Assembly: GCF_017639855.1 (NCBI RefSeq)
Contig: NZ_CP072115.1
Location: forward strand, 248,001-312,000
Reading direction: 5' to 3'
Length of the DNA stretch: 64,000 bases
DNA from: Streptococcus sp. zg-86
GTDB lineage: Bacteria; Bacillota; Bacilli; Lactobacillales; Streptococcaceae
This document shows positions 51,890 through 59,891 of the stretch, piece by piece. The translations under genes and the position numbers were made by a program. How positions within the stretch are numbered: the first letter of the stretch is position 1; each line of letters begins with the position of its first letter. Below the pieces are notes generated by a model, which was given only the letters and a program-made list of their open reading frames with translations, did not search any database and had not been told where the DNA came from.

Positions 51890-52344
51890 CTAGTTTTCTA
51901 TCGTCAAGTGTCTATCTTTCAGGTTTCATTTTTTTCTGTGAGAAAATGCTCTCTGAGTTTCAGGTCTAGCCTTCTTTCACGAAAGATTTGCTCCCTAAGT
52001 TTCAAGTTTCACTTTCTTTCACGCAAACATAGTTCCCTATCTTCTAAGTTTTGCCTTCTTTTGTGAAAAATCGCTTCCTAGACTTCCAGTCTTACATTTT
52101 TCTGTGAGAAAATGCTCTCTGAGTTTCAGGTCTAGTCTTCTTCCATGAAAGATTTGTTCCCTAAGTTTCAAGTTTCGCTTTTTTCACGAAAAATATGCTC
52201 CCTATCTTCTAAGTTTTGCCTTCTTTCGAGAAAAATCGCTTCCTAGACTTCCAGTCTTACATTTTTCTGTAAAAAATCATTCCCTAAGTTTCGAGTCGGA
52301 TTTTCTTTCACGCAAACATAGTTCTTTAGCTTCTCAGTCTCGCC
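51890..52344. repeat. Array of ten ~41-bp hairpin units (166-bp higher-order period)
   Basis: Units begin at 51949, 51991, 52033, 52074, 52115, 52157, 52198, 52239 and 52280, each 41-42 bp, with partial units at both ends. Each has a TTCCCTA or CTCTCTG start, a TTTCAAGT-type middle and a short hairpin such as CTTTCACGAAAG or TTTTCTGTGAGAAAA. Units 1-4 and 5-8 are near copies, giving a 166-bp period. Non-coding. Confidence 0.85.
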
Positions 52345-52388
52345 AAAAAGAGATGAAATAGGGGAATGTGGCAGCATTTATAATCATC

Positions 52389-52417
52389 AAACCAGTTGAG
52401 CATTGCTCAACTGGTTT
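52389..52417. terminator. Strong isolated hairpin
   Basis: AAACCAGTTGAGC and GCTCAACTGGTTT form a perfect 13-bp stem with an ATT loop, between the 41-bp array and a repeat. It could end transcription on either strand; its gene is not evident. Confidence 0.65.
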
Positions 52418-52695
52418 CAGCTTGAAGAAAAAGTCTTTTTATTGCCACCATCCTCATGTGCTTTCGGACATCAGCGACTTCCTTCGGAGTAAAATAATCC
52501 AGTGGATTATTTTAGCCCGAGCCCAGAAACAAAGGAGCGAGGATAATCGATTTCAGCGAAATCACGACTTCTGTCTCACTCCCACTTTTAGCACGGCGGA
52601 GGTGGCGGTATTGTGCTCGCTACGCTCGCAAATTTTCTAACCTTAAAACTACAGAAAATGAAAGATCATTGTACTGTTTTTCTGAATTGTGAGGT
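52416..52695 (-). repeat. 280-bp repeat, complete copy
   Basis: This is the inverted match of 20723-21002 at the same length. Landmarks are TTCAGCTTGAAGAAAAAGTC at the left, hairpins AAAATAATCCAGTGGATTAT and GATTTCAGCGAAATC in the middle, and TTCTGAATTGTGAGGT at the right. No transposase; a 90-codon frame across it is fortuitous. Confidence 0.8.
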
Positions 52696-52756
52696 CGCGA
52701 ATTAAAATCAGAAGAAGGGCTAGAGGATAGCTCTTCCTCTATTCTATAAAACGGTC

Positions 52757-54034
52757 TTATTTCGGTGCAATGATTTCTGCCCCGCCCATGTATGGTCGAA
52801 GGACTTCTGGAATAGTCACAGAGCCGTCTGCGTTTTGGTAGTTTTCAAGAATGGCAGCGACAGTACGACCTACAGCCAGTCCTGAACCGTTTAAGGTATG
52901 AAGGAGTTTGACCTTACCATCTGCCTCATCACGGTAGCGGATTTGGGCACGGCGTGCTTGGAAATCTTCAGTATTAGAGCAGCTAGAAATTTCACGGTAG
53001 GTATTTTGGGCAGGAATCCAGACTTCTAAATCGTAGGTCTTCGCAGCGGAGAAGCCCATGTCGCCTGTGCAAAGAGCAAGAACGCGGTAAGGAAGTCCTA
53101 GTTTTTGAAGGATGTTTTCTGCGTTGGCTGTCATTTTCTCTAGTTCTTCGTAAGATTCTTCTGGTTTGGCAAATTTGACCATTTCAACTTTATGGAATTG
53201 GTGCAGGCGAATCAAACCACGAGTGTCACGGCCAGCAGAGCCAGCTTCTGAACGGAAAGATGGGCTCATAGCGGTGAAGTAAATAGGCAAGTCTTTACCG
53301 TCTAAAATTTCATCACGGTAGTAGTTGGTAAGCGGTACTTCGGCTGTTGGGATAAGGACAAAGTTGGTTTGGTCAAGTTCAAAGGTATCTTCCTTGAATT
53401 TTGGATATTGCCCTGTTCCAAACATAGAATCGTGGTTGACCATGTAAGGAGTGATGATTTCCTGATAACCTTCAGCGATATGCTCATCAAGCATGAAGTT
53501 ATAGAGGGCACGTTCCAAGCGAGCACCGAGGTTCTTATAGAAGAGGAAGCGAGCGCCGGTTACCTTGGCTCCACGTTCCCAGTCAAGAATATCCAAGTCC
53601 TCCCCTAGATCCCAGTGCGCTTTTGGTTCAAAGTCGAATTCGCGCGGTGTTCCCCAACGACGCACTTCGACATTTTCTTCTTCGTCTGCCCCAACTGGTA
53701 CGCTATCATGGGGTGTATTTGGTAAGATGACGAGAATAGCTTGTAATTCCTCGTCTATTGCAAGGAGTTCAGCATCGAGTTCCTTGATCGTTGCAGAGAG
53801 TGTTTGCATGGCTGCAATCTTATCGTCTGCATTTTCCTTGTTACGCTTTGCTTGGGCAATTTCAGCTGATACGGTATTGCGCTCGGCCTTGAGCTCTTCT
53901 ACCTTGACCAATACCTCACGGCGTTTGGCATCGAGTTCTTTGATTTGAGCTAGGGTTTCAGTTGCTACTCCACGGGTTGCGAGTTTTGTAGCGACACCGT
54001 CAAAATCGGCACGAATACGTTTGATATCTAACAT
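52757..54034 (-). CDS. serS: Seryl-tRNA synthetase
   Basis: The product has 425 residues from ATG 54034, preceded by AGGAGGAAAA; the longer in-frame start at 54106 would lie inside the T-box leader. The N-terminal coiled coil (about 30-100) holds the tRNA-Ser long arm. The class II core shows motif 2 in FRSEAGSAGRDTRGLIRLHQF and motif 3 in LNGSGLAVGRTVAAILENYQ. It charges tRNA-Ser and tRNA-Sec types with serine. Confidence 0.96.
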   Translation of the reverse strand: MLDIKRIRADFDGVATKLATRGVATETLAQIKELDAKRREVLVKVEELKAERNTVSAEIAQAKRNKENADDKIAAMQTLSATIKELDAELLAIDEELQAILVILPNTPHDSVPVGADEEENVEVRRWGTPREFDFEPKAHWDLGEDLDILDWERGAKVTGARFLFYKNLGARLERALYNFMLDEHIAEGYQEIITPYMVNHDSMFGTGQYPKFKEDTFELDQTNFVLIPTAEVPLTNYYRDEILDGKDLPIYFTAMSPSFRSEAGSAGRDTRGLIRLHQFHKVEMVKFAKPEESYEELEKMTANAENILQKLGLPYRVLALCTGDMGFSAAKTYDLEVWIPAQNTYREISSCSNTEDFQARRAQIRYRDEADGKVKLLHTLNGSGLAVGRTVAAILENYQNADGSVTIPEVLRPYMGGAEIIAPK

Positions 54035-54044
54035 GATTTTCCTC

Positions 54045-54236
54045 CTATAAAAAATACACCCATGAACGTGTTGGAGTGACAGAGCCACGGTTCCATCCAA
54101 CTTCACATGAGTGCACTTGTTTTTCTATTAAAGTGGTTTAAACGGTAGAATTTCATATCACTTGTTTATCTGCTCACAGCGACCGCAGACTTTCTGAAAA
54201 ACGCCTGATACTACTTATCCGTTGAGATGATTATAC
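54045..54236 (-). ncRNA. T-box leader of serS
   Basis: The 5' leader contains the T-box core TGGAACCGTG (54095-54086) inside an antiterminator fold with arms AAGTTGG and CCAAC. A competing terminator, ACAC/GTGT with a T6 tract, follows just before the ribosome binding site. Farther upstream lie AGTGATATG and a specifier-like ATTCTACC, which would present UCU or UCC (Ser). Uncharged tRNA-Ser should favour read-through. Confidence 0.88.
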
Positions 54237-54239
54237 TTG

Positions 54240-54268
54240 ATTTTTTACTTTTTGGCAAATAGATTTTT
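54240..54268 (-). promoter_or_regulatory. Promoter of serS
   Basis: On the minus strand TTGCCA (54268-54263) and TATAAT (54245-54240) are 17 bp apart, overlapping the end of manO and just upstream of the T-box. Confidence 0.75.
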
Positions 54269-54616
54269 AAAAAAGTGACCGATTGTTTGTAAAAGAGTGG
54301 GTAATTTAACGACTTTTTCATTACCAATATAGTTTCTAGCATGTTTGAGAATGCTACCAGCATCTTTAGAGGCAAAAAGAAATTTCCCCTGATCGGTAAA
54401 GACTTGGAAATGCCGGCTGACATTTTTTCCAGAAACATTTGCACCAATTTGTAGGACATTTTCCCAAGGGATTTGGATATAGTCTTCCACATTGGCATCG
54501 GCGTAGAATTCTAGAGCCTTGTCACCAACTAAAAATTTGCCGACTTTTCCTCCGATGCCAAGGTAGGAAACACCAGTTGTCTGAAAATCGACCTGTTTAT
54601 TTTGCGATTGTGCCAT
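54245..54616 (-). CDS. manO: DUF956 protein ManO
   Basis: The 123-residue protein of the DUF956 family is usually encoded right after manLMN. The sequence has a pleckstrin-like pattern of short strands (LGIGGKVGKFLVGDKALEFYA, IQIPWENVLQIGANV) and a basic C-terminal helix (FFKNLFAKK). Its role in mannose-PTS regulation is assumed from gene order and not established. A TATAAT about 30 bp upstream and the terminator before it suggest partly independent expression. Confidence 0.85.
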   Translation of the reverse strand: MAQSQNKQVDFQTTGVSYLGIGGKVGKFLVGDKALEFYADANVEDYIQIPWENVLQIGANVSGKNVSRHFQVFTDQGKFLFASKDAGSILKHARNYIGNEKVVKLPTLLQTIGHFFKNLFAKK

Positions 54617-54654
54617 GAGTCATCCTTTCGTGTTGCTCTTCTTATTATATCATA

Positions 54655-54680
54655 AAAAGAAGGCCGAAACCTTCTTTTTT
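54655..54680 (-). terminator. Terminator between manN and manO
   Basis: AAAAAGAAGG and CCTTCTTTTTT form a 10-bp stem around a 6-nt loop, active in either direction. It follows a BOX-like element that begins at the manN stop. Confidence 0.8.
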
Positions 54681-54682
54681 GA

Positions 54683-54784
54683 TACTCTGTAAACCTTAAC
54701 GTTCTGACTATGCAATGCAGTACCGCTAGAACTGAAGTTCAGCAAGGTGAGTGAACAAGGTCAGAGTTTGATGTTTGGCGAGTA
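54683..54784 (-). repeat. Minimal 102-bp BOX-like element at the manN stop codon
   Basis: On the minus strand it starts TACTCGCCAAACATCAAACT immediately after the manN TAA and ends CAGAGTA. The central hairpin is TTCAGTTCTAGCGGTACTG. No B module is present. Its length equals that of the copy at 58589-58690. Confidence 0.85.
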
Positions 54785-55696
54785 TTACATGATACCTGCT
54801 ACACGAGCAAGGATACCAACGATAAAGAGTCCAATGATGATAGTGATTGGAGAAACTTTTTTCTTCAACAACCACATACATAGGAAGGTAAGGAGCAAGT
54901 TCATGAATCCTGGAATCAAACCATTCAAGTTATCTTGGAAGGTTGTGACCTTAGTAGGAGTTTGTGAAAGTCCTTGACCAACTTGTTCAAAGGCTTGGCG
55001 AATTCCTTCGCTACCAGCTGGCAATTGATCCCAATGGATGTATGCTTCTTTCGCAAGTGGCACTTCAGATACTTTGAAGGCAAAGTTGATAGATACCCAA
55101 CGTTGTGCCAAGACAGCAAGGATAAACATACCAAGGATAGAAGCTCCTTTTGTGATGTCTTGCAAGATACCACCTGACATGTCTTTGGTAATTTCAGAAC
55201 CAGCCTTGTAGCCGATTTCTTGCGTGTACCACAAGAAGGACATACGAATCAAGTTCCATGCGATGAAGAAGAGAAGTGGGCCGATGATGTTTCCTGTAAG
55301 GGCAAGAGAGGCACCAAGAGAACCAAGGATTGGGCGAACAGTAAACCAGAAGACTGGGTCACCGATACCAGCAAGAGGTCCCATCATACCGATTTTTACC
55401 CCTTGGATTGCAGCATCGTCAATGTCCGCACCATTTGCACGTTCTTCTTCAAGAGCAAGTGTCACACCGATAATAGGAGCAGCTACGTATGGGTGCGTAT
55501 TGAAGAATTCCATGTGGCGTTTCAGAGCCGCAGCTTGATCTTCTTTGTTCGTGTATAATTTTTTAAGAGCAGGTACTAAAGAGTAAGCCCAACCCAAGTT
55601 TTGCATACGCTCGAAGTTCCAAGAAGCCTGAAGAAATTGTGAACGCCACCATACTTTTTTACGGTCGTTTACGGAAAGTTGTAGTTTTTCTGACAT
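54785..55696 (-). CDS. manN: PTS mannose transporter EIID
   Basis: The 303-residue membrane protein is the EIID subunit of the mannose/glucose PTS. A cytoplasmic N-terminus with RSQFLQASWNFERMQNLGWA is followed by GVKIGMMGPLAGIGDPVFWFTVRPI, the family signature near residue 105, and C-terminal membrane helices. It forms the channel with ManM. It starts 15 bp after manM with GGGAG upstream. Confidence 0.94.
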   Translation of the reverse strand: MSEKLQLSVNDRKKVWWRSQFLQASWNFERMQNLGWAYSLVPALKKLYTNKEDQAAALKRHMEFFNTHPYVAAPIIGVTLALEEERANGADIDDAAIQGVKIGMMGPLAGIGDPVFWFTVRPILGSLGASLALTGNIIGPLLFFIAWNLIRMSFLWYTQEIGYKAGSEITKDMSGGILQDITKGASILGMFILAVLAQRWVSINFAFKVSEVPLAKEAYIHWDQLPAGSEGIRQAFEQVGQGLSQTPTKVTTFQDNLNGLIPGFMNLLLTFLCMWLLKKKVSPITIIIGLFIVGILARVAGIM

Positions 55697-55711
55697 TGTA
55701 AATCTCCCTTC

Positions 55712-56512
55712 TTAGTAATCTTCTAAGATATCGCCGATTGGGTCGTTAGAGGTAGCACCTCCGCCACCATTTCCACCTGTTTTTGAAAGGTGAAGGTAGA
55801 TAAGGGCGATGGCAACACCAAGAGCACCAAAACCGATAAGGGTGATTTGAGTGACAGCAGCAAGTACGAAACCAATCGCAAAGAATGGCCATACTTCGCG
55901 GGTTGCCATCATGTTAATAACCATAGCAAAACCAACAGCTACTACCATACCACCACCGACTTGCATACCGCCTTTGAGCCACTCAGGCATGAGGTTAAGC
56001 ATAGCTTGGACAGACTCAGCAGGAATCGCAAGAAGCAGAGCGGCAGGAATCGCGATACGAAGTCCTTGAAGTGAAAGAGCGATTAAGTGGTAGCGTTCAA
56101 TTGCAGCGAAGTTTCCTTTTTCAGCAGCAGCATCAGCTCCGTGCACAAGAGCAACAGAAGCAGTACGAACGAGCATTGTAAGGAAAAGACCTGCAATCGC
56201 AAGAGGGATAGCAATCCCTTGAGCAACGCTGATAGCTCCTTGTGAGAAGTCGCCACCTTTTACAAGGATGATAGCAGCAGCAATAGAAGCAAGAGCAGCA
56301 TCAGGAGCGATAGCAGCTCCGATGTTAGACCAGCCGAGAGCGACAAGTTGAAGTGCACCACCAAGTGCAACACCAGCTGCAAGGTTACCTGTTACAAGAC
56401 CGACAAGGGTACAAGCAACGATTGGTTGGTGAAATTGGAATTGGTCGAGGACACCTTCCATACCAGCAAGGAATGCAACTACGACGACCAAAATCATTGA
56501 AAGTAATGACAT
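55712..56512 (-). CDS. manM: PTS mannose transporter EIIC
   Basis: The 266-residue, multi-span permease subunit contacts the sugar. GSALQLVALGW-like (GGALQLVALGWSNIGAAIAP) near residue 52 and the glycine-rich membrane helices are characteristic. The tail is short and acidic (SNDPIGDILEDY). The protein and ManN also act as the receptor for class IIa bacteriocins in related bacteria. A 183-bp gap separates it from manL. Confidence 0.94.
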   Translation of the reverse strand: MSLLSMILVVVVAFLAGMEGVLDQFQFHQPIVACTLVGLVTGNLAAGVALGGALQLVALGWSNIGAAIAPDAALASIAAAIILVKGGDFSQGAISVAQGIAIPLAIAGLFLTMLVRTASVALVHGADAAAEKGNFAAIERYHLIALSLQGLRIAIPAALLLAIPAESVQAMLNLMPEWLKGGMQVGGGMVVAVGFAMVINMMATREVWPFFAIGFVLAAVTQITLIGFGALGVAIALIYLHLSKTGGNGGGGATSNDPIGDILEDY

Positions 56513-56695
56513 GATAAATCCTTTCTTTTCATAACGATATAAGATGAGGTTGAAAACGATTGTTTCTTCCTCTTATTGTGCCAAGAATGATTGAATTGGG
56601 TTCATCTGGATAGGCATACCCAAGTGTGATAGGCGAACAGCTCAAGTTTGCCGATGAATGAAACCGTCAATCAGACCACAATTTCTAATTAGAAA

Positions 56696-57688
56696 TTAGT
56701 GGGGCACATTTGCTTTGTTGATTAAGTCAAACAAGTCTTTCTTCGAGTCGTTTGGCACCTTACGAACGTCAAATTCAACGCCTAAATCACGTAATTTTTC
56801 AAAGGTTGCGACATCTTCTTTGTCCATAGAAAGTACATTGTTGACCATGGTTTTACCAGTTGAATGCGCCATTGAGCCGACATTCAAGGTCTTGATTGGC
56901 ACACCGCCTTCGATTGCACGAAGTGCATCTTGAGGTGTTTCAAATAAGATAAGGGCATGGGTATTTCCGAAGCGAGGATCTTTTGCAACGTCAATCAATT
57001 TCTGGATTGGTACGACATTTGCTTTGACATTTCCTGGTGCAGCTTGTTTGATCAATTCTTTACGAAGTGAATCAGCAGCTACTGAGTCAGAAGCAACGAT
57101 GATTCGGTCTGCTTTTGAATCAGGTGTCCAAGCAGTTGCAACTTGACCGTGCAAGAGGCGTGTGTCAATACGAGCAAGGTTGATTTTTAATTTCCCATCT
57201 CCGATGACTGTTCCCTCAGGAATAGCAGCTTGTGCGACTGCAACTGTTGGTGCAGCGGCTGCTTCTTCTACAGGGTTCAATTCTTCTGGAAGGGCTTTGA
57301 TTCCGTCTTTAGATTCTTTGATGATGTTAGCAGCGACAGCGGCAACGCCTGCATTTGCATCCATCATCCGTTCTGTGTAGGCTTGAATTAACATTGGCAA
57401 ATTCAAGCCAGTAATGATAGCGAAGGTGCGGTCTGGATTTTCTCCCATAACACGACTTGCTTGGTTAAATGGTGACCCACTCCATAGGTCAGCAAGAACC
57501 AAGATTTCGTCATTCGCATCAAAAGTAGCCACGGCATCGTTGAATTTAGCGTATAAATCGTCTGGCCCCTCGTTTGGCATAAAGGTTACAACTTGAACTT
57601 TTTCTTGTTCGCCAAAAATCATCGAACCAGATTGATGAATACCTGCAGCAAATTCACCATGGCTTGCAATAATGATTCCGATACTCAT
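56696..57688 (-). CDS. manL: PTS mannose transporter EIIAB
   Basis: The product has 330 residues from ATG 57688 (AGGAGGAAAC ribosome binding site); the upstream in-frame start at 57715 lacks one. The EIIA domain (about 1-135) has its phosphorylated histidine in IIASHGEFAAGI near residue 10; after an Ala/Pro/Val linker the EIIB domain (about 165-330) has its histidine in RLLHGQVATAW near residue 182. It phosphorylates glucose, mannose, glucosamine and related sugars and contributes to catabolite control. A hairpin overlapping its stop (AATTTCTAATTAGAAATT) may trim or attenuate the manLMN mRNA. Confidence 0.95.
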   Translation of the reverse strand: MSIGIIIASHGEFAAGIHQSGSMIFGEQEKVQVVTFMPNEGPDDLYAKFNDAVATFDANDEILVLADLWSGSPFNQASRVMGENPDRTFAIITGLNLPMLIQAYTERMMDANAGVAAVAANIIKESKDGIKALPEELNPVEEAAAAPTVAVAQAAIPEGTVIGDGKLKINLARIDTRLLHGQVATAWTPDSKADRIIVASDSVAADSLRKELIKQAAPGNVKANVVPIQKLIDVAKDPRFGNTHALILFETPQDALRAIEGGVPIKTLNVGSMAHSTGKTMVNNVLSMDKEDVATFEKLRDLGVEFDVRKVPNDSKKDLFDLINKANVPH

Positions 57689-57835
57689 TATGTTTCCTCC
57701 TAAGTAATTTTCCAATCATTGAACAAGCTACCTTCAGTATATTGTGCCTATCTACAGTTTCTGAATGTTGTAGTCTAAATCAATGACTAAAGTTCTCCAT
57801 GTTGCTATTTTGAGCCGACATTTCCGAACTGTCTT

Positions 57836-57865
57836 ATTATAAAACGTTTTCAAATCCTCTGTCAA
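57836..57865 (-). promoter_or_regulatory. manLMN promoter with a cre-like site
   Basis: On the minus strand TTGACA (57865-57860) and TATAAT (57841-57836) are 18 bp apart, and the spacer holds TTGAAAACGTTTTA, a one-mismatch match to the streptococcal cre. CcpA would bind on the core promoter. Confidence 0.75.
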
Positions 57866-58077
57866 GTAGATATGTGCTGTTTGGAAGTAAATTTTTCAAG
57901 GATTTCTGAAAAATGGTCTATACATTTACAAACAAGTTTGCATGAGAGTTGATAAATAAAGGAATTGGAGGATTCTGAAATAAGAAAAAAAGATGACAGA
58001 GAAGTGTGACATCCGATTACTCCAACACTTCTCTACATTGTTGGGGGTATTCATGTCCCTATTTCTGAGAACAATAA

Positions 58078-58724
58078 TAGTGGATTGAGAACTGAACACG
58101 GACTAAGAGCTATGTAAAAAAGAGACTCAGATGTTCCAACTTTAGTTGATTACAGCTGAGGCTCCCTTTAGGGATAGATTGCCTTGTGTTCACCGAACAC
58201 ATCGTCCATCTCCTATCTTACCGTAGCTGTTACGAGCTTGCTCGTTCTACAGATACGGATGCCCTATGGGTATACTTTGCTCTTGACGCCCTTGTATCTT
58301 ATGAAACTGAACACGGGCTAAGCACTGTGTGAAAAAGATAAGTCTTCCTAGCTCCAAAGGTATAGTATACCTTTGGAGGTGAGTGATAGGAGTTTGCAGA
58401 GCAAACTCTCCTTTGGCTCTTCGTCAGATTTCCTATTTTCACTTTGTGCTTTATACGCTCTCGTATCTTATGAAGGAATAGGACACGGCAAGGAGTTGCA
58501 GATGGAACTGGCGTTAATTGAGGATTACTCCATAATCCCTATTTCCAACCTTCAACAGTCTACTGGACTATTGAAGCAAAGCGACTTATACTCGTCAAAA
58601 ATCAAAGTCTGACGTCGTTAACTCACCTTGCTGAACTTCAGTTCTAGCTACGATTTCGTTGTCTAGTCAGATTTTGATTTTTATAGAGTATAACGATGTC
58701 CTAATCTTTATTCAATTCACTATA
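58078..58724 (+). repeat. TATAGTG-ended mosaic repeat with nested insertions
   Basis: The left end TAGTGGATTGAGAACTGAAC and right end TTCAATTCACTATA match the family at 40194-40500. The interior holds two direct copies of a GTATCTTATGAA block, the hairpin CCAAAGGTATAGTATACCTTTGG and BOX-like modules (ATTACTCCATAATCC, CAACAGTCTACTGGACTATTG). A full BOX-like element lies at 58589-58690. The 79-codon frame in it is not a gene. Confidence 0.8.
58589..58690 (+). repeat. Minimal 102-bp BOX-like element inserted in another repeat
   Basis: It starts TACTCGTCAAAAATCAAAGT and ends with TTTGATTTTTATAGAGTA, its near-inverted partner. It interrupts CGACTTA...TAACGATGTCC, where the related copy at 40462 reads CGACTTAATGATGTCC uninterrupted, so insertion with TA duplication is indicated. 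The centre is GCTGAACTTCAGTTCTAGC. Confidence 0.88.
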
Positions 58725-58773
58725 TCAAAAATGTGAACGGTGATTTTGACTGAGTAGGATCATCATCAGCCTA

Positions 58774-58806
58774 CAAAAAATCAACGCCCAAAGAGGGAAT
58801 TGATTC
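58774..58806 (-). terminator. Terminator of the HAD phosphatase gene
   Basis: On the minus strand, AATCAATTCCC and GGGCGTTGATT pair imperfectly around TCTTT, followed by TTTTTTG. Confidence 0.75.
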
Positions 58807-58807
58807 C

Positions 58808-59623
58808 TTAGTCTAAAAATAGTTTGCGTAGCTCTCTTGCCACGCCGTCTTGGTCATTTGTTAACTCTGTCAGACGATCAGCATGTGGAAGAAGAGTGTC
58901 ACTTGCATTTTTCATGGCATAGCCAATACCTGCTAGGGAGAGCATTTGGACATCGTTTTGTTCATCGCCAAAGGCAATGAGATCCTTTGCGTCCATACGG
59001 TAGTGGTCGAGGAGATAGGATAAGGCAGAGGCTTTGGTAACGCCCTTTGCACAGGTCTCAAGGATATTGAGAGGACCACCCCAAGTATTGATTTCCAGCT
59101 CATTATTGAAATGGTGGCTGATTTCATCGGCTAGGGCGTATTTATCTGTTGCTCGTGTCTGCATCAAGATAGAGTGAGGATCTGTTGTAATACGTTCTGG
59201 TTTCATCAGAGTATCGGGGGTAATTTGCTCGACTCCTAGAAGAGCAGGATTGAAATGATCTAAATAATTTTGGGTGATGAAAAACTTATTTTTGTACTCT
59301 CCGGCAATAAAATCGGCTTCAAATCGTTCTTCTTCTTTTAGAAAGTCAATCAGATAATGCTTATCGATGAGAATATTTTTCTCCCATTTCCAGCGCTGTT
59401 CAGGAATATGAATCAGTGAGCCATTAAAATTTATCATGGGAGTGGAAAGTCCTAAATCTTGGTAATACTGGCGTGCCATGCGGTAGGGACGACCTGTTGC
59501 GATAATTACAGTATGGCCTGCTTCTTGGACCTGTCGAATGGTTTCAATAGTAAGGTCACTTAATTGGCTATTGTTGTTTAACAAGGTTCCGTCCAAATCG
59601 AGAGCAATCATTTTTTTTGTCAT
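58808..59623 (-). CDS. Cof-type HAD phosphatase
   Basis: The 271-residue member of HAD subfamily IIB has the nucleophile in IALDLDGTLLNN (Asp9) with motif II in VIIATGRPYRMAR near residue 40. The C2 cap follows, then lysine in CAKGVTKASAL near 193 and motif IV in IAFGDEQNDVQML near 217. Such enzymes dephosphorylate sugar phosphates or flavin/PLP-type phosphates with broad specificity, so no substrate is assigned. It is divergent from the purine permease gene. The ATG has AAAGGAG upstream. Confidence 0.88.
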   Translation of the reverse strand: MTKKMIALDLDGTLLNNNSQLSDLTIETIRQVQEAGHTVIIATGRPYRMARQYYQDLGLSTPMINFNGSLIHIPEQRWKWEKNILIDKHYLIDFLKEEERFEADFIAGEYKNKFFITQNYLDHFNPALLGVEQITPDTLMKPERITTDPHSILMQTRATDKYALADEISHHFNNELEINTWGGPLNILETCAKGVTKASALSYLLDHYRMDAKDLIAFGDEQNDVQMLSLAGIGYAMKNASDTLLPHADRLTELTNDQDGVARELRKLFLD

Positions 59624-59755
59624 ACAGGAACTCCTTTCAGTCAGCTAATACATTTCAGTATAACAGATTAAGCTCTGTCTGGCAAAACATAGAGAGTTGG
59701 AAGGAAATTGAAAAGAGTTCGTCTTATCAGTCTATAATTAGAAAAAAGCATCGGA

Positions 59756-59872
59756 AAAACCGAACGTTTTAGAGTAGAAACAGGGAAATAGTAAAAAAAG
59801 AAAACATTTTCACGAACAATAGACTTGAAAAGTGAATATTTTTAGGTTATAATGTGTTTATCGTTCGTAAAT
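59756..59872 (+). promoter_or_regulatory. Promoter with PurBox-like sites
   Basis: TTGAAA (59825-59830) and TATAAT (59848-59853) are 17 bp apart. AAAACCGAACGTT (59756-59768), TTTCACGAACAAT (59808-59820) and, on the minus strand, TTTACGAACGATA (around 59860) resemble the PurR PurBox AWWWCCGAACWWT. No purine riboswitch fold was recognised in the leader. Confidence 0.6.
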
Positions 59873-59891
59873 AAAGGAGATTTTTTGAAAA

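Noticed and set aside
51890..52344. CRISPR array
   Set aside because: Units are contiguous and degenerate along their whole length, with no conserved repeat alternating with unique spacers, and there are no cas genes.
52368..52640. 90-codon ORF and its counterpart at 20757-20996
   Set aside because: Both translate the 280-bp repeat in opposite strands; the similarity reflects the DNA repeat, and neither has a ribosome binding site.
54035..54106. Longer serS start at 54106
   Set aside because: The extra codons lie in the T-box antiterminator; the normal SerRS start with AGGAGG is at 54034.
58373..58612. 79-codon ORF near 58.5 kb
   Set aside because: It crosses module boundaries and runs into a nested BOX-like element; no conserved frame.
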